Below, one piece after another: positions 41,347-51,450 of a stretch of DNA of 64,000 bases. Under the pieces are notes generated by a model. It made no database searches. It was not told the DNA's origin and was given only the letters and a program-made list of their open reading frames with translations. The stretch is taken from the NCBI GenBank assembly GCA_021647465.1, contig JAKIUQ010000008.1, positions 62,001-126,000 on the forward strand, in the 5' to 3' direction. The translations under genes were made by a program, and so were the position numbers. Position 1 is the first letter of the stretch, and each line of letters starts with the position of its first letter. The stretch comes from Emcibacter sp. (GTDB taxonomy: Bacteria > Pseudomonadota > Alphaproteobacteria > Sphingomonadales > Emcibacteraceae).

Positions 41347-41356
41347 TTTTTTGGGG

Positions 41357-41656
41357 TTAACTGAAAAGATCGCCCATTTTCAAGGCGAGGCCCATATCAC
41401 CGTCAATTTTAAGTTTGCCCATCATAAAGGCCATCTGGGGATTGAGGGAGCCATCCATAAGGCCTTCAAAGTTTTCTTCACTTATAATCAATGTGACATC
41501 GGCCTCATGATCGTCGTTGGTGACGGTTGGCGGTGATGTTGTGGCATCGATAAAGACAGTGCCGTCACCCTTCAGGTCAATTTTGATTTTTTTCCCATTG
41601 GCGTCCATTGATTGCGCTTTATCGCGAATGGTTGCTGTGATGTCTTCGAGGCTCAT
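41357..41656 (-). CDS. SCP2 sterol-binding domain protein
   Basis: This 99-residue protein is a single SCP2-like domain: FIDATTSPPTVTNDDHEADV, TLIISEENFEGLMDGSLNPQ and KLKIDGDMGLALKM are the conserved second half of the fold with its lipid cavity. In alphaproteobacteria these small cytoplasmic proteins bind lipids or acyl-CoA. It lies 33 bases downstream of the metallo-hydrolase gene and probably shares its transcript. Confidence 0.9.
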   Translation of the reverse strand: MSLEDITATIRDKAQSMDANGKKIKIDLKGDGTVFIDATTSPPTVTNDDHEADVTLIISEENFEGLMDGSLNPQMAFMMGKLKIDGDMGLALKMGDLFS

Positions 41657-41689
41657 GTGTATTTCCTTTAAGGTAAATTTAAACTTGGG

Positions 41690-42481
41690 TTACCAGTTAT
41701 TTCTGAGTTGCCGCAGGGCTTTGAATATTTCCCGCGGTTCCGGCTTATCAGAAATTTCGGCATTTTCATTTTGTAGTTTTTGAATGATATCAGGGTTGTT
41801 CAACCTGAAAAAACTATTGATACGGCGTTCATCAGCCATGGTGGTAATATAGGCATCATGGGGATCTTGGCCGCGTAGCTTTTCCAGCATTTCTCGGGCT
41901 TCATCATTGGCAGGTTCCCGGTCCAGCGTGAATTCCAGATTATTCACAATATAATCATGCCCGGGATAGATCCGCACATTGTCAGGCAATAAGTCTAATT
42001 GCCTAGAAAAAGTATCATATAAATCATCGGGATCGCCGCCATTATGGCAATTCCCCGCCCCGGCATTGAATAAAGTGTCCCCGCAAAAAAGGGCAGGGGG
42101 ACCTGATTCAGATAGCAGGCACAGATGGCTATTGGTATGTCCGGGCGTATCCAAAGCTTTTAGTGTGACTGAGGTGCCAATGGCCACCATATCCCCTGCG
42201 CGTAGTCCCACATCAACATTGCCGATTGTTTCCATTGCGCCATGATGGGCATATAGCTTCGCGCCGGTTTTTTCCCTCATTTCCTCATTGCCGCCGATAT
42301 GGTCCCAATGTTCATGGGTGTTGAGGATTTTGGTAATATTCAAATCTTGCTCTGCAGCAGCGTCAAGACACTTGCCGACGTCAAGCGGATCAATCACCAT
42401 GGCATCACGGGTTTGTGGGCAGGCGATCAGATAGTGAAAATTTCTGAGGGGATTGTCGGCATAAATCTGTAATATGATCAT
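41690..42481 (-). CDS. metallo-beta-lactamase-fold hydrolase, glyoxalase II-like
   Basis: The ATG at 42481 follows AAAGGACGCAGAT and gives 263 residues; a longer frame to 42520 lacks a site. THEHWDHIGGNEEM is the THxHxDH metal motif; DTPGHTNSHLCLLSE, FCGDTLFNAGAG and RIYPGHDYIVNN supply the other ligands. The C-terminal end (EEN-type helices ending in EIFKALRQLRNN) is of the hydroxyacylglutathione hydrolase class. It hydrolyses a glutathione thioester in the cytoplasm, probably S-lactoylglutathione. Confidence 0.88.
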   Translation of the reverse strand: MIILQIYADNPLRNFHYLIACPQTRDAMVIDPLDVGKCLDAAAEQDLNITKILNTHEHWDHIGGNEEMREKTGAKLYAHHGAMETIGNVDVGLRAGDMVAIGTSVTLKALDTPGHTNSHLCLLSESGPPALFCGDTLFNAGAGNCHNGGDPDDLYDTFSRQLDLLPDNVRIYPGHDYIVNNLEFTLDREPANDEAREMLEKLRGQDPHDAYITTMADERRINSFFRLNNPDIIQKLQNENAEISDKPEPREIFKALRQLRNNW

Positions 42482-42529
42482 ATCTGCGTCCTTTATGCCG
42501 ATAGGCTGATCTGCAGCCATATCTGTGAT

Positions 42530-42823
42530 TTATTTTCCATATTTAACAGATGGGCCCGCCGCGCGAATTTTTTCGCGGACTGTGATCGGATTGTGGTTGT
42601 CATCAACGGGGACGGTGACACAATCAACAACTATATTATTTTCCATATCCTGTTTTGCGCGTTCAAATGCGGCGGCCAATTTATCCTCTGAATAGGCCGT
42701 GGCCAAAGAGCTGTCACTTTGCCAACGGGCCTCTCCCTCATTTTGGCCCTCATTCTGGGTAAAATAAACATTCAAACCGCTGCGAAGGTTATTTGCGGAA
42801 ATGATATTCAGAGAATTTCTCAT
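42530..42823 (-). CDS. DUF2849 family protein
   Basis: This 97-residue protein matches DUF2849: ISANNLRSGLNVYFTQN, RWQSDSSLATAYSEDKLAAA and VVDCVTVPVDDNHNPITVRE. The family usually lies next to sulfite/nitrite reductase genes in alphaproteobacteria, but no such gene is seen here. Function is unknown; cytoplasmic. Insertion of NEGQNEGEA after the second strand is longer than usual. Confidence 0.78.
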   Translation of the reverse strand: MRNSLNIISANNLRSGLNVYFTQNEGQNEGEARWQSDSSLATAYSEDKLAAAFERAKQDMENNIVVDCVTVPVDDNHNPITVREKIRAAGPSVKYGK

Positions 42824-42938
42824 GTCTTGTCCTGAAGGTTATGGTTACTTTCAATATATGGATAATTATATGGGATGAATTAGCCATAAAGCAAGCATCA
42901 GATTCCATTTTGGGGGTAATATTTGTCAGGCGGCTGGC

Positions 42939-44144
42939 CTAGCAAAGCCGTTCAGCGGGCAGATACAGGGTTACCGTTGTTCCTTTGCCGACGGAACTGA
43001 TAATGGATACTGTCCCGCCGTGTTTTTCTATAATCTGTTTGACATAAGACAGGCCAAACCCAATACCAACAGTCGGGGCGGCGTATATATCGGACAAATG
43101 CGTGTCATGACAAAAAGCTTTGGCCAATTGTTGTGAAGGCATGCCCTGTCCATTATCCTGACAATTAATAAGGCCTGCACCATTTTTATCTTTTACCGCC
43201 GTGAGGAGAATTTCACCGCCGGGCGGGGTAAATTTCACCGCATTGGTCAGAAGGCTGTGAATGACCTGTTGAAGGCGGGATTTGTCGCCGAAAATATCTG
43301 GGAAGTCTGGTTCGATGTCCGTTGAAAGACGTATTTTCCCTTTATCAGCAGACGGGGATATTTTTCTTAGGCATTCTGCAATCATGCCGCCGGGCGCGAA
43401 TTTTTCTTCCTGTAATTTGAACTCAGTCGTTTCCAATTCTTTTAACTCAAGAAGATTATCAATAAGTTGCAGCAAGTCTTTTCCGGCCCCATGAATATCC
43501 TGAGCGTAACTCTTGTAAGATTCTTGACCAATGGGGCCCATCATTTCCGACATAATGACCTCGGAATATCCCAGAATACCATTGAGGGGGGTCTTAAAAT
43601 TATGATGCATGGCGGCGAGCAGTTTTCTTTTGGTTTCTTTTGCGGCGTCATTTCGAACGTTATTTTCGTTCTTATTTTCTCGGAGGACGCAAATGAACTT
43701 GGACTCGCCGTCATGGCTGTTGAAGGGCCGGATGGTCATGTCAATATCGAGGCTTTGGCCATTCTTATTTTTCCACGGACAAGAAAGGATGGCGGCCTGA
43801 CGGTTTTCCATTGTTCTTTCAATGATATGTCGATTGGCCTCAAATTGTGTGCCGGTCAGGAATTTATATAAACTCTGGCCCTGTATTTCATCAAAATTAT
43901 AACCTGTTATCAGTTCAAAATGATGATTTATGTCCAAAATTTCCGGGGGAAGATCTTTGTTTGCATAGGAAATAATTACGATGGCCGTGCTGACTTCGTG
44001 GAAGACTGAGTCAAATAACCCAAAATCTTTTTCAAATCTCTCAGGGCCAGAGGTTTTTTGGCCGGGGGCTTCTGCGTCAGATGTTTTTAAGTCTGATATT
44101 TCTAACCGTTTAGAGATACGGTGGCTTAATAACGAAACATTCAT
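42939..44144 (-). CDS. PAS-domain sensor histidine kinase with HN-type H-box
   Basis: This 401-residue cytoplasmic kinase without membrane segments. A PAS domain spans about residues 45-155 (PEILDINHHFELITGYNFDE). The H-box near residue 180 reads AAMHHNFKTPLNGILGYSEV: the histidine is followed by Asn instead of the usual Glu. The ATPase domain keeps the N-box (LLTNAVKFTPPGG), G1 (NCQDNGQGM) and G2 (VGIGFGLSYVKQIIEKHGG). It has no partner response regulator nearby. A perfect CtrA box lies 130 bases upstream, and the tad operon follows upstream on the same strand. Confidence 0.9.
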   Translation of the reverse strand: MNVSLLSHRISKRLEISDLKTSDAEAPGQKTSGPERFEKDFGLFDSVFHEVSTAIVIISYANKDLPPEILDINHHFELITGYNFDEIQGQSLYKFLTGTQFEANRHIIERTMENRQAAILSCPWKNKNGQSLDIDMTIRPFNSHDGESKFICVLRENKNENNVRNDAAKETKRKLLAAMHHNFKTPLNGILGYSEVIMSEMMGPIGQESYKSYAQDIHGAGKDLLQLIDNLLELKELETTEFKLQEEKFAPGGMIAECLRKISPSADKGKIRLSTDIEPDFPDIFGDKSRLQQVIHSLLTNAVKFTPPGGEILLTAVKDKNGAGLINCQDNGQGMPSQQLAKAFCHDTHLSDIYAAPTVGIGFGLSYVKQIIEKHGGTVSIISSVGKGTTVTLYLPAERLC

Positions 44145-44275
44145 TTGACGAACACGCTATGTCCTTAATATTGCAAATTCCGCCAATAATATATTATACC
44201 CGGGCGGGATTTTCCCATGGATTCAAATCACTAGATGAATCATCCTCTATATGATTCGTCAAATCAACTAAAAAA

Positions 44276-44291
44276 TTAACCCTTTGTTAAC
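44276..44291. promoter_or_regulatory. CtrA-type binding site
   Basis: TTAA (44276-44279), seven bases, TTAAC (44287-44291): an exact match to the full CtrA consensus TTAA-N7-TTAAC, in the gap between the tad operon 3' end and the PAS kinase gene. Confidence 0.6.
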
Positions 44292-44414
44292 TATTTTGAA
44301 TTTAAGCGGGGGTACGCCCACCAATAGGGCAGGCGAAAACAATGATAGCGCGGCGGCTTCTATTTCTTAAGGCATCTGGATAACTTACAGATAAAAATCT
44401 ATTATGTCAGTGCC

Positions 44415-45029
44415 TTATGGGCAACCTTCATCAAAATCAATTGTCGCGTAACGTGGTTTTTGTACGGACACATGATAGATATCGTGGGTCGCAAAAATGG
44501 TGTTGTGCAATAGCCCGCTAAGATTCATGACCATGGGCTCATATCGGTAAACGACTTCTGAAATTACGACGGTTTCCGTATCTGCTATGGTAAAATTTCC
44601 CGGGATGCTGGTTAAGTCGGCCTCGTCTCCTTCTGCGCCTATTTTGCTGGCGTGGGAGGCATTCGCCGTACCTTTGCACTGCAGGTCTATGGTATTTCCG
44701 CCAGCAGTACCCGTTATGTAGGACATAAATATTTGCCCATCTTCGCTCAATTCCAGCGGTTTCATAATATTTTCGACGGCGTCAAATATATTTTGAACGG
44801 CGGCACTGGTAAGCTTTTTATTTTGAGAAACCAGATTGCCGACTGCCATAACTGTCGTATTGGTTTTTCTGTGCGCCATCAAAAGCCTGAAAGTTTCGAA
44901 ACCGCCCATTAATAAAATCAGAGCGATTGGAAATATATAGGCAAATTCGATCAGAATAGTGCCTTTGGTTGATTTCTTCAGATTCCTGATGAAGCGCGGA
45001 ATAATTATTTTTCTAAGATTAATCAGCAT
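44415..45029 (-). CDS. TadE/TadG-like pseudopilin
   Basis: This 204-residue protein with the TadE-like N terminus STKGTILIEFAYIFPIALIL, in which the prepilin peptidase is expected to cut after the glycine. One hydrophobic helix is followed by a periplasmic domain with two cysteines and the ending RYATIDFDEGCP. It is part of the Tad pilus machine, probably initiating or shaping the pilus. Last gene of the operon, 11 bases after the TadE-like gene. Confidence 0.85.
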   Translation of the reverse strand: MLINLRKIIIPRFIRNLKKSTKGTILIEFAYIFPIALILLMGGFETFRLLMAHRKTNTTVMAVGNLVSQNKKLTSAAVQNIFDAVENIMKPLELSEDGQIFMSYITGTAGGNTIDLQCKGTANASHASKIGAEGDEADLTSIPGNFTIADTETVVISEVVYRYEPMVMNLSGLLHNTIFATHDIYHVSVQKPRYATIDFDEGCP

Positions 45030-45040
45030 GATATTTCCCC

Positions 45041-45676
45041 TTAAGTTTTCACAGCTGCTACGCAGCTGGGATCAGGGGTGCCATAGGGCTCGTTTTGAAT
45101 GATGGTACTCGCGGTAAGCCTGATTTTACCGTCTTCATCCCCCACCATTTTTGAGAAAAACCCTGTCATAAGATTGGCGTCATAGATGGCTTCATATAAG
45201 ACGATCTGTCCCGGGCCACCAACGCCGTCAGTGCCGACTTCTGAATCCCACTGATCATTGCAGTTCATATCTGTATAGCTGTCAACACCCGCGCTATAGG
45301 CGCCATCGCCGTTGACATCTGTATAAGGCTCGGGCAAGCCCACATCCGCAAAATCTTCATAAACCCTTTGACGGATCACGAGATTGTCAAGATTGATCAT
45401 GCCATAGGTTTTTTCGGCGAGAAGGTCGTTGATATATTCTTCGCGCGTCTTTCCATCTACGGCATAACCTGTCATACCTGCGCGGGATGCTTGCGAAATC
45501 GCGCCCTCCAGCATGGTGGTGCTAAGCATGGTTACGCCGACTTCTAACGTGCCAATTGTGGCCAGTGAAATCACAGGTAGAACAAAGGCCATCTCGACAA
45601 GAGTAGAGCCGGTCTGGTTGCGTCTTAGCCGCTTAAGAAATCTCCTTAAGGGCATTCTTCTGCTATTGTTTTTCAT
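45041..45676 (-). CDS. TadE-like pseudopilin
   Basis: This 211-residue protein has a basic N terminus and the processing site NQTGSTLVEMAFVLPVISLA (cut after Gly). The periplasmic part includes EGAISQASRAGMTGYAVDGK and a Asp/Gly-rich stretch (TDVNGDGAYSAGVDSYTDMN) resembling a calcium-binding loop, DxNxDG. That loop is unusual for the family and may stabilise the domain. Coupled with the next pseudopilin gene. Confidence 0.86.
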   Translation of the reverse strand: MKNNSRRMPLRRFLKRLRRNQTGSTLVEMAFVLPVISLATIGTLEVGVTMLSTTMLEGAISQASRAGMTGYAVDGKTREEYINDLLAEKTYGMINLDNLVIRQRVYEDFADVGLPEPYTDVNGDGAYSAGVDSYTDMNCNDQWDSEVGTDGVGGPGQIVLYEAIYDANLMTGFFSKMVGDEDGKIRLTASTIIQNEPYGTPDPSCVAAVKT

Positions 45677-45749
45677 CTTAAGAGCTCCTGAATAATAAGG
45701 TTATTAAGTAACTCTCCTTGCGGCCAGTTTTTTTCATGTTGTGCCACCT

Positions 45750-46721
45750 TTAAACAAGGGTGCTGGAAATTTGACAGGCTGCGGGACCTATCAATACAAC
45801 AAATAATGTTGGCAGAATAAACAAGATAAGCGGAATAGTCATTGTCGCGGGAAGTTTCGCCGCTTTTTCTTCTGCTTTCATCATACGGTCATTCCTGAAT
45901 TCAGCGGATAATACCCTTAATGATTGGGCGAGGGGCGTACCGTACTTCTCTGATTGTATCAGGGTCGCGGTTACGGATCTTACGGCGGGCAAGGTTACGC
46001 GTTCTGCCAGATTGGCTAAAGCTTGCTTGCGCTCTGGCAGGAAACCCAGCTCAATGGCGGTTAAACTAAGCTCATCCGCAAGATCCGGCCCTGTTTGCGC
46101 CATTTCTTTTACGACTCTATGTAAGGCTGAATCAAGCGTCAGGCCGGCTTCCGCACAAATTACCAGCAAGTCCAGCACATCGGGCAAGGCCTTTTGCATT
46201 TCCAGATTGCGTTTAATCGTAATATTTTTCAAGATTGTTTCCGGCAAAATAGACGCCACAAGAACCGAGCCACCGGCGGCAAGGGTTTTCATCATTGGCT
46301 CTAGATCAAACATGCCGACACCATAAATAAGAACAACAGCGACGATGCCAATGAGAATGGGCAAGACCAATTTAAAGAACATAAAAAATATCAGCGCGTC
46401 TTTTGACCGATAGCCCGCCTGCAAAAGCTTCAGGCGGAATTTTTCGGCCTGTTCATTCTTCATAAGGTTAAAGCCGTTCACAATGACTTGCATCGCGCCA
46501 AGGTGCGATGCTCTTTTTACAGGTGATTTGCGTTTGGTGGGCGCGGTATACCCCCGTTTCAGGTCTTGCCTGCGATCTTGCAGATGTTTAATCCGGCCGT
46601 GCATGGGGTCTTTGATAAGCCCGCTCGTCCAGATGGCTAAAACCACCAGAAATGCGGACATCGCGGCCAATACGGTTATGACATCTTCTACTGAAATTCC
46701 ATTAGGTAAGTAAGCTTCCAT
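45750..46721 (-). CDS. tadC: Tad pilus inner-membrane protein TadC
   Basis: This 323-residue T2SSF-domain platform protein. Transmembrane segments lie near residues 15-35, 108-145 and 295-318; the cytoplasmic GspF-like region has LPDVLDLLVICAEAGLTLDS, HRVVKEMAQTGPDLADELSL and LRVLSAEFRNDRMMKAEEKA. It works with TadB to anchor the CpaF motor. Separated from tadB by three bases. Confidence 0.94.
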   Translation of the reverse strand: MEAYLPNGISVEDVITVLAAMSAFLVVLAIWTSGLIKDPMHGRIKHLQDRRQDLKRGYTAPTKRKSPVKRASHLGAMQVIVNGFNLMKNEQAEKFRLKLLQAGYRSKDALIFFMFFKLVLPILIGIVAVVLIYGVGMFDLEPMMKTLAAGGSVLVASILPETILKNITIKRNLEMQKALPDVLDLLVICAEAGLTLDSALHRVVKEMAQTGPDLADELSLTAIELGFLPERKQALANLAERVTLPAVRSVTATLIQSEKYGTPLAQSLRVLSAEFRNDRMMKAEEKAAKLPATMTIPLILFILPTLFVVLIGPAACQISSTLV

Positions 46722-46724
46722 GTT

Positions 46725-47708
46725 CTACGCCTCGAAATTTATCATTTGAGCCAGAATAAAGACGCCGATGCCCATCCATACAGCGGCCCCCGCGAGGGCC
46801 ATCTGTCCCATTGGATCGGTAAACATGACGGACATATATTCATAATTCATCACAGAAAGCAGGCCGCACATAAGAAACGGCAGGGAACCAATGATATAGG
46901 CACTTGCCTTTCCCTCCGAAATCATGGCTTTGATTTTAAGTTTTAATCTGGTTCTTCCGCGAAGAATTTCTGTCAGATTACTTAGGGTTTCCGCCAGATT
47001 ACCCCCGGTTTCCTGCTGTACGGACAAACTGATAACAAAAAATTTAAAATCAGGCGTATCCAGACGTTTTGCCGTTGTCCACAAGGCTTCATCCATGGTC
47101 TTTCCCAATTTGATTTCGTCGGTTATTTTTAAAAATTCTGTTGATATGGGGTCTTGCATTTCCCGGGCCACGGCATGGATTGATTCTGTTACGGGAAGGC
47201 CTGCGCGCAATCCGCGTACGATCAAATCAATGGCCTCTGGAAATTGTTTGGTAAATTTGGCAAGCCTGTTTTTGACCACCCTGTTAATATAGGTATGGGG
47301 GATGAAAAGGCCGAGAAAAATACCAATCATCAAGGAGGGCAGAAAGGACAGCCCGCCGACGAATTCGATCAAAACGGTACAAAGAACAGCCGTTATAATC
47401 GTGGCTATGATGTATTTTTTGAAACTGATATCCTTGCCGGTTTTATCCAGTCGTTGCCGGAGCTCTGCGGGTTTGGGAATGAAACGGTCGAAGAGGGAAA
47501 CTTCTTTTTTTGTAAAAAGATTCTTCTTGGCCTGTTCTTTTGCCAGCATTTTATCTTTGCCGTACCGGATTCTGATTTTGTTAAGCTTTTTGCCAATAAT
47601 CTTGTTGTTTTGGCCAAATGCGCCTGACGCAGCGGCAAGACTGGCGAGGATGATAAAAACGCAAGCGAAGATTCCAATGGTGACTATGGTTGGGTTTGTA
47701 ACGTCCAT
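46725..47708 (-). CDS. tadB: Tad pilus inner-membrane protein TadB
   Basis: This 327-residue T2SSF-domain platform protein, paralogous to TadC. FPEAIDLIVRGLRAGLPVTE, HAVAREMQDPISTEFLKITD and GNLAETLSNLTEILRGRTRL are the conserved parts, between N- and C-terminal membrane segments. A basic coil follows the first membrane helix. Seven bases after cpaF on the same strand. Confidence 0.94.
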   Translation of the reverse strand: MDVTNPTIVTIGIFACVFIILASLAAASGAFGQNNKIIGKKLNKIRIRYGKDKMLAKEQAKKNLFTKKEVSLFDRFIPKPAELRQRLDKTGKDISFKKYIIATIITAVLCTVLIEFVGGLSFLPSLMIGIFLGLFIPHTYINRVVKNRLAKFTKQFPEAIDLIVRGLRAGLPVTESIHAVAREMQDPISTEFLKITDEIKLGKTMDEALWTTAKRLDTPDFKFFVISLSVQQETGGNLAETLSNLTEILRGRTRLKLKIKAMISEGKASAYIIGSLPFLMCGLLSVMNYEYMSVMFTDPMGQMALAGAAVWMGIGVFILAQMINFEA

Positions 47709-47715
47709 TTTATTC

Positions 47716-49458
<1,743 letters not shown>

Positions 49459-49498
49459 ATTTTCTCACGATTCCACTATATTAACTGAATGCAGGTAT

Positions 49499-50737
49499 TT
49501 ATTTCTTGGATCCTGAAGTTATTTTTTTCCATAACGAGTTTTTTTCTTGAGCCATATCATCCCCGGTAATATCCGCGCTGATAGCTGTAAGAACCTTAAC
49601 AATTTTACTCATTCTGGCAGCTTGCGGTAAAGGCTTCCCTGCTCTTGAAGCTTGAACCATTAATTTTGGATCAAAAGGAATTTCCCAGTCTACGCTACGC
49701 TCTATTGAGGCTTCAAAATCTTTCTTGTCTACTTCAACCATGCCCGCGCCAGCGACTTTATTCAGGACAATTTTAACGGTTGTCTCAGGCGCGATGGTTT
49801 TGCATAATGCTAAAAAGCGGATAACATCCCGGGCCGCAGGCAGCGTAAGGTCAGATACGAGGATGATTTCATCTGCTTCTGACAACATCAGTGGATATTC
49901 TGCGGCCATATTTCGCGGAAGATCCATAATCACATAATTAAAATTATGTTTTAATTCCGAAATCAAGTGGCTCATAGCGGCAGGATCAGTATAGGTTGGG
50001 TCGTTTAAGGACGCCTCTGATCCCAGAATTGATAGATTTTCGCCTTGGCGAATCATGGCCCGTTCGATGAATAGCCCATCAATCCGGCTCGGGTTCTCAA
50101 GGGCATCACATAATCCGCGTCCCGGCTCCAGATCAAATGTCAAAGCATCTGTGCCAAAATAGATATCCATATCAAGAATAGCGGTATTCTGTTTCATTTC
50201 ATTGGCGATGACCCATGCGCAGCTACTGACAATTGTGCTGGCCCCCACGCCGCCTCTTATGCCGACAACAGCCACAAGCTTGTCTGTTTTCTTCTCTACC
50301 GTTGATTCGATATTCTCGTTTGTCATACGCAGCGCATTTTCTGCGACCAGAATGCATTCCCTTAACTGATCTGTGGTGACGGGCTTGACCAGATATTCCT
50401 GCACGCCTGAATTGATTAAATCCCGATAAAGACCAATGTCATTTTCTTTGCCGATAGCAATCACCATCGTGCCAAGCTGACAGACTTCGGCAAGGGCATT
50501 CATATCATCCATGGGGGATGCTGATTTGGATAAATCAACAAATAAAAATTTCGGGGATGCCGCCGTTGCCAGCGTTCTAATGGCATTTTCAATACCCCCC
50601 TTTTTCACTAAAGAAGGCTCCCAGTCCCGTTCATTCAAAACGGGAACCAAGGCCTGTGTTGTGTCATCATCACAGACATAGGCCTCGAATTCATCTGTGA
50701 CGGATTCATCTTTTTTTAGCAGTGATGCGATGCTCAT
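49499..50737 (-). CDS. cpaE: Tad pilus localisation ATPase CpaE
   Basis: This 412-residue protein with an N-terminal receiver-like domain (about residues 15-135: VLNERDWEPSLVKKGGIENA, YLVKPVTTDQLRECIL) and a ParA/MinD-type ATPase domain. The deviant Walker A reads VVGIRGGVGASTIVSS, without the usual signature lysine pair. ILDMDIYFGTDALTFDLEPG and YVIMDLPRNMAAEYPLMLSE follow. It places the pilus machine at the cell pole in Caulobacter. Within the operon. Confidence 0.93.
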   Translation of the reverse strand: MSIASLLKKDESVTDEFEAYVCDDDTTQALVPVLNERDWEPSLVKKGGIENAIRTLATAASPKFLFVDLSKSASPMDDMNALAEVCQLGTMVIAIGKENDIGLYRDLINSGVQEYLVKPVTTDQLRECILVAENALRMTNENIESTVEKKTDKLVAVVGIRGGVGASTIVSSCAWVIANEMKQNTAILDMDIYFGTDALTFDLEPGRGLCDALENPSRIDGLFIERAMIRQGENLSILGSEASLNDPTYTDPAAMSHLISELKHNFNYVIMDLPRNMAAEYPLMLSEADEIILVSDLTLPAARDVIRFLALCKTIAPETTVKIVLNKVAGAGMVEVDKKDFEASIERSVDWEIPFDPKLMVQASRAGKPLPQAARMSKIVKVLTAISADITGDDMAQEKNSLWKKITSGSKK

Positions 50738-50779
50738 ATTCTATTCCCGTTACTATTTAGCTTTGTATGTATTAGAAGA

Positions 50780-51439
50780 TTACTTGGGAGCTTTTTTCGT
50801 TCTGTAAGTATTGACGGCTTTCGCAGATTTCTCTGCATCAGGTGCTCCGTTGTTTGTGCCAATGATCAAATCACGGGGATTGGCCACCATAAGCCCCAAA
50901 TTTGCCTGATTGGCGCAGCCCAGATTAAGCAAACTGGTATTCCCGTAATTTTTGTTGGAGGGCTGTGACCAGTCTCCGCAGCGCGGCGGTGTCACCACAT
51001 AGCGTGAAATCAGTAACCGGGCTTGATTCTCTCTGGGGCTCAGGCCATAAGGCGTAATATCAGGCGACAGCCGCAGGCCACGTTTCTTGAGCAATGCGGA
51101 CATTGACGCAAGCCTGGTTTCATTCTGTTTGGACAGTTTTCCATCCCGCAGCAAAGGAAAATCCATGCTCAGCTCATCGCCGTAAGATACATTGCTTTTC
51201 ATCATGAATATGTCCAGCTCTTCTGTCATCTCGCCGGACAGATTAGGGCTGCCCGCTTCAAATGTGACGGTAAAGGGGATTCTGACCATTTCAACTTCAT
51301 TGCGTTTATGGGAGTCGCTATCCATATAATTTGTGGCACCGCTACAGCCGGCCAGTATCAGGCTTATCATAACAGAGGCCATAATAGAGATATGGCCGGA
51401 AATGAAATTTTTAATTTTTTTTATCATTGTTACTTCCAT
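50780..51439 (-). CDS. cpaD: Tad pilus lipoprotein CpaD
   Basis: This 219-residue lipoprotein (start at 51439 or at the fifth codon ATG). Lipobox LILAGCSG places the lipid on Cys32. LLKKRGLRLSPDITPYGLSP and VTPPRCGDWSQPSNKNYGNT, then NLGCANQANLGLMVANPRDL are the family's C-terminal signature with two cysteines. It helps the CpaC secretin insert in the outer membrane. Twelve bases downstream of cpaC. Confidence 0.92.
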   Translation of the reverse strand: MEVTMIKKIKNFISGHISIMASVMISLILAGCSGATNYMDSDSHKRNEVEMVRIPFTVTFEAGSPNLSGEMTEELDIFMMKSNVSYGDELSMDFPLLRDGKLSKQNETRLASMSALLKKRGLRLSPDITPYGLSPRENQARLLISRYVVTPPRCGDWSQPSNKNYGNTSLLNLGCANQANLGLMVANPRDLIIGTNNGAPDAEKSAKAVNTYRTKKAPK

Positions 51440-51450
51440 TTTTTTATCCC

